The notes below the pieces were generated by a model. That model saw only the letters and a list, made by a program, of their open reading frames with translations, ran no database searches and was not told the origin of the DNA. Of a DNA stretch of 64,000 nucleotides, positions 9,976 through 17,777 are shown in pieces; the first letter of the stretch is position 1; each line of letters starts with the position of its first letter. The translations under genes were made by a program, and so were the position numbers. The stretch is from NCBI RefSeq assembly GCF_000938255.1, contig NZ_JYMR01000001.1:124001-188000 (forward strand). The letters are read 5' to 3'. This DNA comes from Bradyrhizobium sp. LTSP849 (GTDB lineage: Bacteria; Pseudomonadota; Alphaproteobacteria; Rhizobiales; Xanthobacteraceae).

Positions 9976-10596
9976 CTATTTCGCCCGGATCAACGCCAGC
10001 CAGATGCCGCCGCCGATCATGAAGCCGCCGGAGACGCGTGACACCATGCGGGTGCGGCGCGCCGAGAAAAAGCCGCGGACCTGTCCGGCAAGCAGCGCGT
10101 AGATTCCGTCCGTCAAGCCGGCAAGCACCATGAAGGTGATTCCGAGCACCAGGACCTGCGACAGGTGATCCTTGCTCATATCCATGAATTGCGGAATGAA
10201 CGCGCCGAAGAACACCAGCAGCTTCGGGTTCGACAACGCCACGACAAAGCCCTGTAAAAGGAAGCCACCACGAGGGGGAGGCGGTGGCGCGTCGGTATCG
10301 ACGCCCTCAACCGGAGAGCGGATCAGCTTGATGCCGAGCCAGACCAGATAGGCCGCGCCCGCAAAGCGCACCCAGTTGAACCAATAGCCCATCGTCGCCA
10401 TGAGCGTGGTGAGGCCCACTGCAAGTATGCCAATCACGATCAACAGCCCCAGCTGCACGCCGAGAATGTTGGTCAGCGCCGCGCGCGTGCCGTGACGCAG
10501 GCCGTTGGCGATGACAAGGGTGACGATCGGCCCAGGCAGCAGCGCCAGCGCGATGCAGGCGGCAACGAAGGCGAGATAGGCTTGCATGGACATCAT
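9976..10596 (-). CDS. LysE/RhtB family amino-acid exporter
   Basis: Inner-membrane export protein of 206 residues with about six hydrophobic helices. The N-terminal LALLPGPIVTLVIANGLRHG motif is the LysE/RhtB signature and GFVVALSNPKLLVFFGAFIPQF is the conserved central segment. Family members export amino acids such as threonine, homoserine lactone or lysine; the substrate is not predictable. Two ATGs stand at 10596 and 10590, with the first used here. It is transcribed away from a 47-base gap before the hypothetical gene at 10644-11189. Confidence 0.9.
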   Translation of the reverse strand: MMSMQAYLAFVAACIALALLPGPIVTLVIANGLRHGTRAALTNILGVQLGLLIVIGILAVGLTTLMATMGYWFNWVRFAGAAYLVWLGIKLIRSPVEGVDTDAPPPPPRGGFLLQGFVVALSNPKLLVFFGAFIPQFMDMSKDHLSQVLVLGITFMVLAGLTDGIYALLAGQVRGFFSARRTRMVSRVSGGFMIGGGIWLALIRAK

Positions 10597-10643
10597 GGTG
10601 AGGACTCGAGCTGAAGGCGTTTACTTGTATTAATGCATGACAC

Positions 10644-11189
10644 TCAGTGTCCGTCCAGCGCCGCAGCCACCCACGTTTCCATCTCCTCCGCCTCCAGAAA
10701 CGCGAGCGCCGCATGCTGCATCGCGCTGGCGTCGCCACGCCCCTGCGCCGCCGCGACGAAGAGATCGCAGCGCCGTGAGACGGCAATGCCGATCGCGGCG
10801 CGGCTCACACTGTCATCAATGGCGAGATCATACCGTCGCGCGCGACCGCGCATCTCACCGAGATGCACCAGCTCACCCGGGGCAGTCGCAGTAAACCGCG
10901 GGGTGATCAGATCGATATCGGCAACGCGATCGACCTCGTCGTCATCTGCGACGCCGCTGTCGCAATTGCAGAAGCCGCGCTTGGCGCGGACGTAGAGCTC
11001 GACGCCGTCGCAGCCACCGCCTTCGCAGCGAAACGCGCGGCCCGCCGGCCAGCCGTCGCGCGAGAACGGCCAGGCGATCTCGCGCCAATGCGCTGATGCT
11101 TGCCCAAGCGGCGGCGCAAGCTGATACGCGCCGACGCCGGACGCGCCGAGCGCCGCCAGGACGAGCGCGATGGTCACCGCACGCCGCAT
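10644..11189 (-). CDS. Exported hypothetical protein
   Basis: A 181-residue protein with an N-terminal signal-peptide-like segment (RRAVTIALVLAALGASGVGA). The mature part has several cysteines (RCEGGGCDG, GFCNCD, SRRCD), which suggests disulphides in the periplasm. I recognise no family. It begins two bases after the stop of the LVIVD-repeat gene and is surely co-transcribed with it, so the two may act together outside the cytoplasm. Confidence 0.75.
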   Translation of the reverse strand: MRRAVTIALVLAALGASGVGAYQLAPPLGQASAHWREIAWPFSRDGWPAGRAFRCEGGGCDGVELYVRAKRGFCNCDSGVADDDEVDRVADIDLITPRFTATAPGELVHLGEMRGRARRYDLAIDDSVSRAAIGIAVSRRCDLFVAAAQGRGDASAMQHAALAFLEAEEMETWVAAALDGH

Positions 11190-11191
11190 CG

Positions 11192-12637
11192 TCAGTTCTT
11201 CGGCAGGCCGGCGACGGCGCGTGCCGGCCCGGTCAGCTCCAAAACGTGCAGGCCGGTGTTGGCGCGATCGACGATGTAGATGTAGCCGCGGTCATCGGTC
11301 TCGACATTGTTGGTCTGGATCGCGACCTTGCAGCGCTCGCCACCCTCGACCGGAATGCAGCGCTTGTCGGTCGCCTGCGTGATCGCAGGAATGAAATAGC
11401 CGACTTCCTTGGGGTGATAGGGATCGCGGATGTCGAGCGCGCGCACCCCGGCATTAAAGAAGGCGATGAAGGCCATCTTCTTGTAATAGACCGGCGCCAT
11501 GCTCTCGTTCGCCGAATGCGAGCCGAAGCGGCCGCCGCGCTGGCAGAACTGCCCGCTCGCCTCCGGCACGGTGTAGCTCGAGATCATCATCGGCCGCGTC
11601 TCGGTGGTGACGTCGGCGAACCACACCATCTGCCGCGCCTCGCCGCATTCGTTGAGGATCGCCTCGTCCACGATCATCACGATGTCGCGGGTCTTGCCGT
11701 CCTTGTCCTCGGCGAACTCGGCTACCGGCATGTCGAGCATCGGGAACGTGGTGTGGGCACCGTTGAACGCGGACATCGGCATCCGCGAGATCTCGGGATA
11801 ACGCAGATTGTCCGGCGTCGGCTCTTTGCCGCCGTTCAATAGCTTCTCGCGATCGACGATCTGCAAAATGCCGCCCTTGTTGGTGCCATAGCCGAAATAG
11901 ACGCGATTGCCGGTGGGCCCGGTCGAGATCGGCCCGTGCAGTTCGGTCGGCACCGCGCCGGTCGAACCGGGCTCCTGACCCGGCAGGCCGAAATCCCTGA
12001 TCTTCTGCGGATGGGCGGGATCGCTGAGATCATAGATCTGCGTCATGCGGCGGGTGCGCCAGTCCGGCGCGCCCGAAACGAGATAAGCGATGCCGGTGTC
12101 GCACTCCCACCAGCTCTTGTGCGTGTCCTTCAAGCCGCCAAGGCGCGTGATGAGCACGGGGCTCGCAGGATCGGCGACATTCCAGATCTCATGCGCCTCA
12201 CTGCCGAAAGTGCGCAGCATATAGACCGCATTCGGATCGCCCTTCGGCAACGACTTGCCGTCGCAGACGCGCACCATCTGCGCGCCGCCGGATTCATATT
12301 TGCCTTCCTGCCCCGGCAGGTGCCGCAGATATTTGGGATGCGCGGGGTCAGTGACGTCGACGATCGAGGTTCCGTTCGGCTCCGCCTGCCCCGTCATCGG
12401 ATTGACGGGCGCGGGCACGTCATCGGTGCCGCCGTGGTGACCGATATAGGCGATCCAGCGATTACCCTGGTGATGGATGGTCGGCTGATAGGCGCTGCGC
12501 GCCTGGAGATCGTTGCTGCCGACCAGCTTCATGTTGGAAGCTTCCGGCGGCGCGCCGATCGTTTGCTTCTGCGCGTGAACGAGAGTGCTGCTGGCGAAAA
12601 GGACGAGGCAAGCAGCAGTTAAGACGCAACGGAACAT
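11192..12637 (-). CDS. Secreted LVIVD-repeat (beta-propeller-like) protein
   Basis: A 481-residue exported protein. The ATG at 12637 is preceded by GGAGGG at a good distance and opens a signal peptide (FRCVLTAACLVLFASSTLVHA); an upstream in-frame start at 12727 is rejected. The mature part repeats short LVIVD-type blades: GTSIVDVTDPAHPKYLRHL, IYDLSDPAHPQKIRDF, ALDIRDPYHPKEVGYF. Such proteins fold as beta-propellers outside the cytoplasm, mostly of unknown function. The gene is divergent from arsR (12754), and the shared 116-base region carries two copies of a CAACCAATTG element, so the ArsR protein may control it. Confidence 0.85.
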   Translation of the reverse strand: MFRCVLTAACLVLFASSTLVHAQKQTIGAPPEASNMKLVGSNDLQARSAYQPTIHHQGNRWIAYIGHHGGTDDVPAPVNPMTGQAEPNGTSIVDVTDPAHPKYLRHLPGQEGKYESGGAQMVRVCDGKSLPKGDPNAVYMLRTFGSEAHEIWNVADPASPVLITRLGGLKDTHKSWWECDTGIAYLVSGAPDWRTRRMTQIYDLSDPAHPQKIRDFGLPGQEPGSTGAVPTELHGPISTGPTGNRVYFGYGTNKGGILQIVDREKLLNGGKEPTPDNLRYPEISRMPMSAFNGAHTTFPMLDMPVAEFAEDKDGKTRDIVMIVDEAILNECGEARQMVWFADVTTETRPMMISSYTVPEASGQFCQRGGRFGSHSANESMAPVYYKKMAFIAFFNAGVRALDIRDPYHPKEVGYFIPAITQATDKRCIPVEGGERCKVAIQTNNVETDDRGYIYIVDRANTGLHVLELTGPARAVAGLPKN

Positions 12638-12686
12638 AAGAGCCCTCCCGGAACCAATCTGCGTTGGCTGAGCTTCAAGGCTAACA

Positions 12687-12739
12687 CAACCAATTGTGGG
12701 CGCCAAAGACACCAAATTGACATGCAACCAATTGGTTGC
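12687..12739. promoter_or_regulatory. Candidate ArsR operators
   Basis: GCAACCAATTGGTTGC at 12724-12739 is a perfect 16-base palindrome 15 bases before the arsR start. Its half CAACCAATTG recurs at 12687-12696, nearer to the divergent LVIVD gene. The position suggests autoregulation and shared control of both directions by the ArsR protein. Confidence 0.7.
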
Positions 12740-12753
12740 TTATTATCACTGCC

Positions 12754-13068
12754 ATGGATGAGGTCTTCAAAGCGCTCGCCGACGCGTCACGACGGTCGCT
12801 GCTGGACAGCCTTCACGCCAGGAACGGCCAGACGCTGAACGAACTCTGCGAGGGCCTCGCGATGACGCGCCAGGCCGTGACAAAGCACCTTGTCATTCTG
12901 GAAGAGGCCAATCTGGTCACGACCATCAGACATGGCCGCGAGAAGCTGCACTATCTCAACCCGGTGCCGATCCATCAGATCGGCGAGCGCTGGATCAAGA
13001 AATTCGAGCGCGGCAAGCTCGCCGCACTCAGCGAGTTGAAACGTCAGTTGGAGAAGCGCGATGAGTAA
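12754..13068 (+). CDS. ArsR-family transcriptional regulator
   Basis: A 104-residue winged-helix repressor of the ArsR class that usually travels with SRPBCC (AHSA1) genes. MDEVFKALADASRRSLLDSL and the recognition helix TRQAVTKHLVILEEANLV are typical. It has no cysteine cluster of the metal-sensing members, so metal sensing is unlikely. The ATG at 12754 is used; the longer TTG-initiated frame would start inside the operator palindrome. The stop overlaps the start of the next gene by eight bases, making a three-gene unit with two SRPBCC proteins. Confidence 0.93.
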   Translation: MDEVFKALADASRRSLLDSLHARNGQTLNELCEGLAMTRQAVTKHLVILEEANLVTTIRHGREKLHYLNPVPIHQIGERWIKKFERGKLAALSELKRQLEKRDE

Positions 13069-13531
13069 GCCCCAATTCGTCTACGTCACCTACGTCGAGA
13101 CCACGCCGGAGCAGCTGTGGGAGGCACTGACGTCGAGCGCGTTCACAAAGCAATACTGGTTCGGCGCCGAGGTCAGGTCTGACTGGAAGGTCGGCTCCCC
13201 CTTCGCGCTATTGCTGGACGGCGAAACCACCGATTCCGGCGAGATCCTCGAGGCCGATCCACCGCGGCGGCTGTCCTACAGCTTCAAGCATCAGAAGTTC
13301 GAAGAGCTCCGCGGTGAACCGATCTCGCGCGTCGTCTTCACGCTCGAACCCTTCGGTTCGCTCACGCGCCTGACGGTGCTGCATGACGGCTTCGTCGAGG
13401 GCGGCAAATATCTCGGCGCCGTCTCCAACGGCTGGCCCGCGATCCTGTCCGGGCTCAAGAGCCTGCTGGAGAGAGGCCAGATGCTCGCCATTCCGCGCGC
13501 CGCGCTCAACAAGGGATTTGACGCGAAATGA
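13061..13531 (+). CDS. SRPBCC (AHSA1-like) domain protein 1
   Basis: A 156-residue START/Bet v1-fold protein. It shows the AHSA1-type pattern: VYVTYVETTPEQLWEALTSS, a hydrophobic cavity core, and SNGWPAILSGLKSLLERG at the C-terminus. Family members bind hydrophobic ligands or act as small accessory proteins; the ligand is unknown. It overlaps arsR upstream by eight bases and the second SRPBCC gene downstream by four, so all three are translationally coupled and presumably respond to the ArsR protein's signal. Confidence 0.88.
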   Translation: MSKPQFVYVTYVETTPEQLWEALTSSAFTKQYWFGAEVRSDWKVGSPFALLLDGETTDSGEILEADPPRRLSYSFKHQKFEELRGEPISRVVFTLEPFGSLTRLTVLHDGFVEGGKYLGAVSNGWPAILSGLKSLLERGQMLAIPRAALNKGFDAK

Positions 13532-14040
13532 ACCTCGATCAGTTCAAGCCGCTCACGGTCTATACGATTTACATCGCCTCCACGCCCGAGAAGGTTTGGG
13601 AGGCACTGACCTCGGCCGAGTTCAGCCGAAAGTATTTCTCCGGCTTTGCGGTGGAGATGGAGCCAAAACTCGGCGGCACCTTCATCGTGCGCGCGCCTGA
13701 TGGTTCGCTGCACATCTCTGGCGAAGTCTTCGAATACGATCCGCCGAAGAAGCTGACAGTGACGTGGAACGTCAACTGGCCCGATCTCGTCGCAAAACTC
13801 GGCACCACACTCGTGACCTACGAGATCGAGCCTGCCGGCGAGGCCGTCCGCCTCACCATGAGCGAGCGCCACGACCGCGCGCTCAGCGACGACATCCTCT
13901 CCGGCGGCCGCACCGGCTGGCCCGCGATCCTGTCGGGACTGAAGAGTTTGCTGGAGACGGGAAAGGCGCCGCAGATCAAGATGGCTCCGCCGGCGCAGAT
14001 GCTTGCGGCATTGAAGGCGATGGGAATCAAGACGCCGTAG
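13528..14040 (+). CDS. SRPBCC (AHSA1-like) domain protein 2
   Basis: A 170-residue paralogue of the preceding protein (VYTIYIASTPEKVWEALTSA, GGRTGWPAILSGLKSLLET) with an added C-terminal helix (PPAQMLAALKAMG). The two copies differ in their middle cavity-lining sequences, so they may bind different ligands or form a heterodimer; that is inference. It is the last gene of the arsR operon, ending 18 bases before the stop of a convergent small gene. Confidence 0.88.
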   Translation: MNLDQFKPLTVYTIYIASTPEKVWEALTSAEFSRKYFSGFAVEMEPKLGGTFIVRAPDGSLHISGEVFEYDPPKKLTVTWNVNWPDLVAKLGTTLVTYEIEPAGEAVRLTMSERHDRALSDDILSGGRTGWPAILSGLKSLLETGKAPQIKMAPPAQMLAALKAMGIKTP

Positions 14041-14058
14041 CGGCCGCAATCTGCGCCC

Positions 14059-14268
14059 TCATCGCTTCTTCGTTACCAGCGGCGGATGAATCTCGTCGAT
14101 CTTGCGACGGCAATCCCCTTCCGAGCCGTGCGGGCCCGAGACAAAGGTACCGCTGACCCTGATCGCGTACCAGCCTGACTCCACGCCGAGCCGGAGCGCT
14201 TCGTCTGTCTTGACGTGCCGTGGGGAGAGAGCTTGCATCAGCTGCTTTCGGTTGGCGTTCGATCTCAT
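14059..14268 (-). CDS. Small hypothetical protein (69 aa)
   Basis: A short basic protein with a compact core, DEALRLGVESGWYAIRVSGT followed by FVSGPHGSEGDC. This core resembles small conserved proteins I associate with Bradyrhizobium, of unknown function. No good ribosome site precedes the ATG at 14268, so the start is uncertain. It is convergent with the SRPBCC operon. Confidence 0.55.
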   Translation of the reverse strand: MRSNANRKQLMQALSPRHVKTDEALRLGVESGWYAIRVSGTFVSGPHGSEGDCRRKIDEIHPPLVTKKR

Positions 14269-14759
14269 ATCGAATCGCGCTGGAATCTTTCAAGCATCCG
14301 CAGCACGAGCCTGCCGCATCCGACTCAACCGCCGTAACGGGCAACATGCGCAACGATCGCCGTTGCGACGTCGTGATGATTCGGCTCCGCGGGTGCGAGG
14401 AATGAGTGGCTTCGCGTCGCGCGCGTGTCGTCGTGTGCGCAGAGACGACCGCTCTTTCCGACATCGGCGCACCGTGCGCGCAATAACTGCAATTAGCTAC
14501 CGTTTTCTCGCACGCGCCATGCTTTTGAAGCGCGAAATCGCTTTCGATCGAATAAGATCGTCGAAGCCTTGTGTTCGACCGCTTCGTAGCCGTTGCGTCC
14601 GGCTCCCCTCTTACGCCACCTGCACCACCAACCCGTCGATAAAGATGCCACGCCACCGGATCGACCTTGCCCGAGATGGGCATCAGCCTCCTCCCTCACG
14701 CGATCTTCGTTGGGCGGTCAGCAGATACCGCCATTCCTTCACCTCAAGCGCCGCGCTTG
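14269..14759. other. Intergenic stretch without a convincing gene
   Basis: About 490 bases. Open frames exist on both strands but have arginine/serine-rich shadow composition, no ribosome sites and no recognisable motif. The region includes a less GC-rich patch near 14480-14560. I see no RNA or repeat that I can support. Confidence 0.4.
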
Positions 14760-15203
14760 TCAGGGGCGCGAGACGAGCGGGAGCGCCACACCAAGATTGG
14801 CCGCGAACAGAGCCGCATCGATGACGAAGATCCTGAGCATTGGCCCCTTCAACACGGGCCAGTAGGCCACTCCGACGCGTCCTCCGCGCATCAGGACCGG
14901 AAGGTTATAGGCGAACTGGCTGAAATGGCAGGCAGCAAAGAACAGGAACAGCACAAGCTGCGCTTCGATCCTCTGGAAGAAGGACGGACGAGCTGCCAGA
15001 AGATAGAGCGACAAAATCCCGATCGGCAGATTGATCCCGCCCAGGAACGCCACGCTGGCCGCCAAGGTCGGCGCGATCGGATTGCCGCGCTCTTCCCGTG
15101 GCAGCAATATCTTCAGCGTGTTGCGCTGGGCAATGCTGAACTGGACGAATGCGCCGCCGAACCAGAGCGCGTTGAGAAGCAGTACGACATCCGAAAGGCG
15201 CAT
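14760..15203 (-). CDS. Four-helix membrane protein
   Basis: A 147-residue protein with about four hydrophobic helices (DVVLLLNALWFGGAFVQF, a central segment after NPIAPTLAASVAFLGG, LVLFLFFAACHFSQFAYN, and a final helix near IFVIDAALFAANLGVAL). I do not recognise a family. It starts two bases after the SnoaL-like gene's stop and belongs to the same transcript. The longer frame upstream of its ATG at 15203 reads through the SnoaL-like gene in the wrong frame and is discarded. Confidence 0.75.
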   Translation of the reverse strand: MRLSDVVLLLNALWFGGAFVQFSIAQRNTLKILLPREERGNPIAPTLAASVAFLGGINLPIGILSLYLLAARPSFFQRIEAQLVLFLFFAACHFSQFAYNLPVLMRGGRVGVAYWPVLKGPMLRIFVIDAALFAANLGVALPLVSRP

Positions 15204-15205
15204 GG

Positions 15206-15574
15206 CTATTTTCCGTAAAAGGCCTCGCTGCGCACCACGCGGCCGGCATCGTCGAAATCCATGAACTCGCTGGCGCGTGTATCGTCCAGTTGCCACCACA
15301 CCGTCAGTCGCGCGATCGTGTCGTCCCAGCTCCAGTTCAGGATCTTCAGGTCGGCACTCTCGACGTGACCATAGGCTCTCTGCCAATAGGCACGGATGTT
15401 TTCGGCGCCCGTGACGATGGGGGAATCGGTCAGCTTCAGCGCGAGAGGGCTGCGCATCTCCGCATTGTCGGCAAGATGCGCCACGACCGCTTCGATATCG
15501 ACCCTGCACCAATTCGCGCACCATGCCGCGACAAAGCATTCAGCGGCAGCGCGATTCATTTTCTCTGCGCCCAT
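15206..15574 (-). CDS. NTF2/SnoaL-like domain protein
   Basis: A 122-residue protein of the nuclear-transport-factor-2 fold. The pattern of an N-terminal helix (AAAECFVAAWCANWCRVDIE), DNAEMRSPLALKLTD, ENIRAYWQRAYG and a beta sheet ending in RVVRSEAFYGK is typical of SnoaL-like hydrolase, isomerase or ligand-binding domains. The ATG at 15574 has GGAGG eight bases before it. A MarR-type palindrome sits about 55 bases upstream at 15628-15642. Specific function unknown. Confidence 0.8.
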   Translation of the reverse strand: MGAEKMNRAAAECFVAAWCANWCRVDIEAVVAHLADNAEMRSPLALKLTDSPIVTGAENIRAYWQRAYGHVESADLKILNWSWDDTIARLTVWWQLDDTRASEFMDFDDAGRVVRSEAFYGK

Positions 15575-15627
15575 GACGCGGCCCTCCCCGGTTCGTTGCC
15601 CGGAGGGTGGCAAAGCTCTCGTCTCAT

Positions 15628-15642
15628 GTCAACTATGTTGAC
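15628..15642. promoter_or_regulatory. Candidate MarR operator
   Basis: GTCAACTATGTTGAC: perfect 6-base arms around a 3-base centre, in the 79-base gap between the marR stop and the start of the NTF2-like gene. The right arm also contains TTGAC on both strands, so a bound dimer could cover a -35. MarR-class sites commonly have this size and symmetry. Confidence 0.6.
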
Positions 15643-15653
15643 TTGAGGATTCG

Positions 15654-16124
15654 TCAGTTGTTGTCGGCGATCGTCTCCATGACGGCCATCCATGCCGCCG
15701 CACCGGGCGTCCCGACGCGATCAAACGCCTCGCGCAGGACCTTGCGCTCGTGATCCGATGCCTTTTGCTCGATGCGTCGCCCGGCGTCCGTCAGACGCAA
15801 CAGTTTGGAGCGATGCTGCTCGGGCGACCGCTTCGACGTCAGGAGCTTGCGCTCCAGCAGCAGGTTGAGCGGCCTGTTCAACGCCTGCTTGGAAATGCCG
15901 AGGATCTCGATCAGCGAACCGATCGCGATATCGGGCCGGCGCGCCACCACGTAAAGGATGCGATGGTGCGGCCGCGACAGGCCTTGCTTCGCAAGATACG
16001 CATCGGCCTCCAGCGTCATCCCGCGCCAGCCGTAATACATGAGCTCCAGCGCCGCATCCAAATCATGCAGCTTCTTGAGCGAGGCGCGGTGATGCCCCGC
16101 GGCGTGAGTGGCAATTTTTTGCAT
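15654..16124 (-). CDS. MarR-family transcriptional regulator
   Basis: A 156-residue winged-helix regulator. The core SRPHHRILYVVARRPDIAIG, then LIEILGISKQALNRPLNLLL (recognition helix) and SPEQHRSKLLRLTDAGRRIE (wing) is MarR-like. MarR proteins usually sense small aromatic or acyl ligands. The start is the ATG at 16124; the upstream extension of the frame overlaps the acyl-CoA synthetase in a false frame. It lies between the acyl-CoA synthetase and the NTF2-like gene in a minus-strand run, and the palindrome just after it is a likely target. Confidence 0.88.
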   Translation of the reverse strand: MQKIATHAAGHHRASLKKLHDLDAALELMYYGWRGMTLEADAYLAKQGLSRPHHRILYVVARRPDIAIGSLIEILGISKQALNRPLNLLLERKLLTSKRSPEQHRSKLLRLTDAGRRIEQKASDHERKVLREAFDRVGTPGAAAWMAVMETIADNN

Positions 16125-16156
16125 GAGCTGACCGCGTCGAATCTGGCGAAGAGAAG

Positions 16157-17769
16157 CTACCCTAGCGCCCGCAGCTCGCGCCGCAACACCTTCCCCGTCG
16201 CCGTCATCGGCAGAGTCTCGGCAAACTCGACGAAGCGTGGATACTCGTGGGCGGCGAGCTGCACCTTCACAAACTCCTGGATCTCCCGCGCGAGTGCGTC
16301 GCTGCCGGTAAAGCCGGGGCGCAGCACGATCCAGGCCTTGATCGACTCGGTGCGGATCGGATCGGGGATACCGACCACCGCGGCCATCGCCACCGACGGA
16401 TGCTTCATAAGGGTATGCTCGATCTCGGATGGGCCGACACGCGGTAGCCGGCGGTGGTGATGACGTCGTCCTCGCGGCTGACGTACCAGAAATAGCCGTC
16501 CTCGTCCTGCACGCCGAGATCACCGGTGAGCAAGAACTCGCCGGCATATTTCTTCGCCGTCGCTTCCGGATTGCGCCAGTATTCGATCATGGTGACGGGA
16601 CAGGGCTGCCGCACGCCGATGATGCCGCGCTGGCCCGTGGGCAGCTCCTCGCCCTTGTCGTTGACGATGCGAACGTCAAAACCCGGCGTCGCCTTGCCCA
16701 TCGAGCCCGGGCGGATCGGAAACAGGTTGGAGTTGCTGCCGATCACCAGATTGCACTCGGTCTGGCCGAACACCTCGTGCGCATCGATGCCGAAGGTCTC
16801 GCGCACCCAGCCCAACAATTCGCCGCCGAGCGATTCACCGCCGGTAAAGATGCTGCGCAGCTTGACGCCGGAATGCTTCACGCCGGCCTGCCGCATCAGC
16901 TTCAGTGCAGTCGGCGGCAGGAAGACGTTGCGGACGCCGAGATCGGCCATCATCTGCATCGCCGCCTGCGGCTCGAATTTTCGCGCGCGATGACCGACCA
17001 GGGGGATGCCGTGGTACCAGAAAGCGAACAGACCGTTGACGAGACCGCCGATCCAGGCCCAATCCGCCGGCGTCCACATGAGGTCGCCGGGCCGCGGCAG
17101 GAAGTTGTGGCACATCTCGACATTGGGCAGATGACCGAGCACGACGCGATGCGCGTGCAGCGCGCCCTTCGGATTGCCGGTCGTGCCCGAGGTGTAGATG
17201 ATCAGCGCGGGATCGTCGGCCGAGGTGTCGACGCTTGCGAAGTCTTCCGAGGCGGTTTCGATCGCCGACCAGAACGGTTTTGCGCCGGCGTGAACGGCGC
17301 CGCTCGTGACGTAGATGTCTTGCAGGTAGGGCAACCGGTCGCGGACCTTTGTGAGCTTCTCCCAGCCGGCCTCATCGGTGATGATCGCCCTGGCTTGTGA
17401 ATTCGACAGGCGGAATTCCAGCGCGTCCTCGCCGAACAGTGCGAACAGCGGGACCGAGATCATTCCGGAACGAAACACGGCGAGATGCGCGATCGGCAAT
17501 TCCAGGGACTGCGACAGGAACACGGCGACACGATCGCCGCGCGCGAGTCCATCGGCCTTCAGCACATTGGCAAAGCGCCGCGACATCTCCGCGACCTCGT
17601 CGAACGAGGTGCGCGTGATGGCGCCGTTCTCGTCGACATAGACCAGCGCGAGGCGGTCGGTGCCGTCGGCGTGGCGGTCGCAGCACGCTTCCGCCATGTT
17701 GAAGCGCGCCGGGACGTCCCAGCGGAAGTTGCGATAGAGTTCGTCGTAGGTTGCGGCTTCGGTCAACAT
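16157..17769 (-). pseudogene. Acyl-CoA/acetyl-CoA synthetase gene with a 2-base frameshift
   Basis: AMP-forming acyl-CoA synthetase (ANL superfamily). From the ATG at 17769 the frame has the P-loop-like LIIYTSGTTGNPKGALHAHR, the EVFGQTECNLV motif and the LTGDLG hinge, then meets a stop at 16405 soon after ITTAGYRVSAHPRSS. The expected continuation, GPSEIEHTLMKHPSVAMAAV and the C-terminal lysine region TATGKVLRRELR, lies in another frame down to 16157. An extra AC dinucleotide at 16437-16440 explains the shift; removing it would give about 536 residues. Without the C-terminal domain the enzyme should be inactive. The cause may be a recent mutation, a sequencing error, or programmed slippage. 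Epoxide hydrolase is eight bases upstream. Confidence 0.85.
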
Positions 17770-17777
17770 GGCTTGGC

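Noticed and set aside
14027..14683. A 218-residue minus-strand frame covering 14269-14683
   Set aside because: Ser/Arg/His-rich with no motif; it also runs through the better-supported 69-residue gene in another frame.
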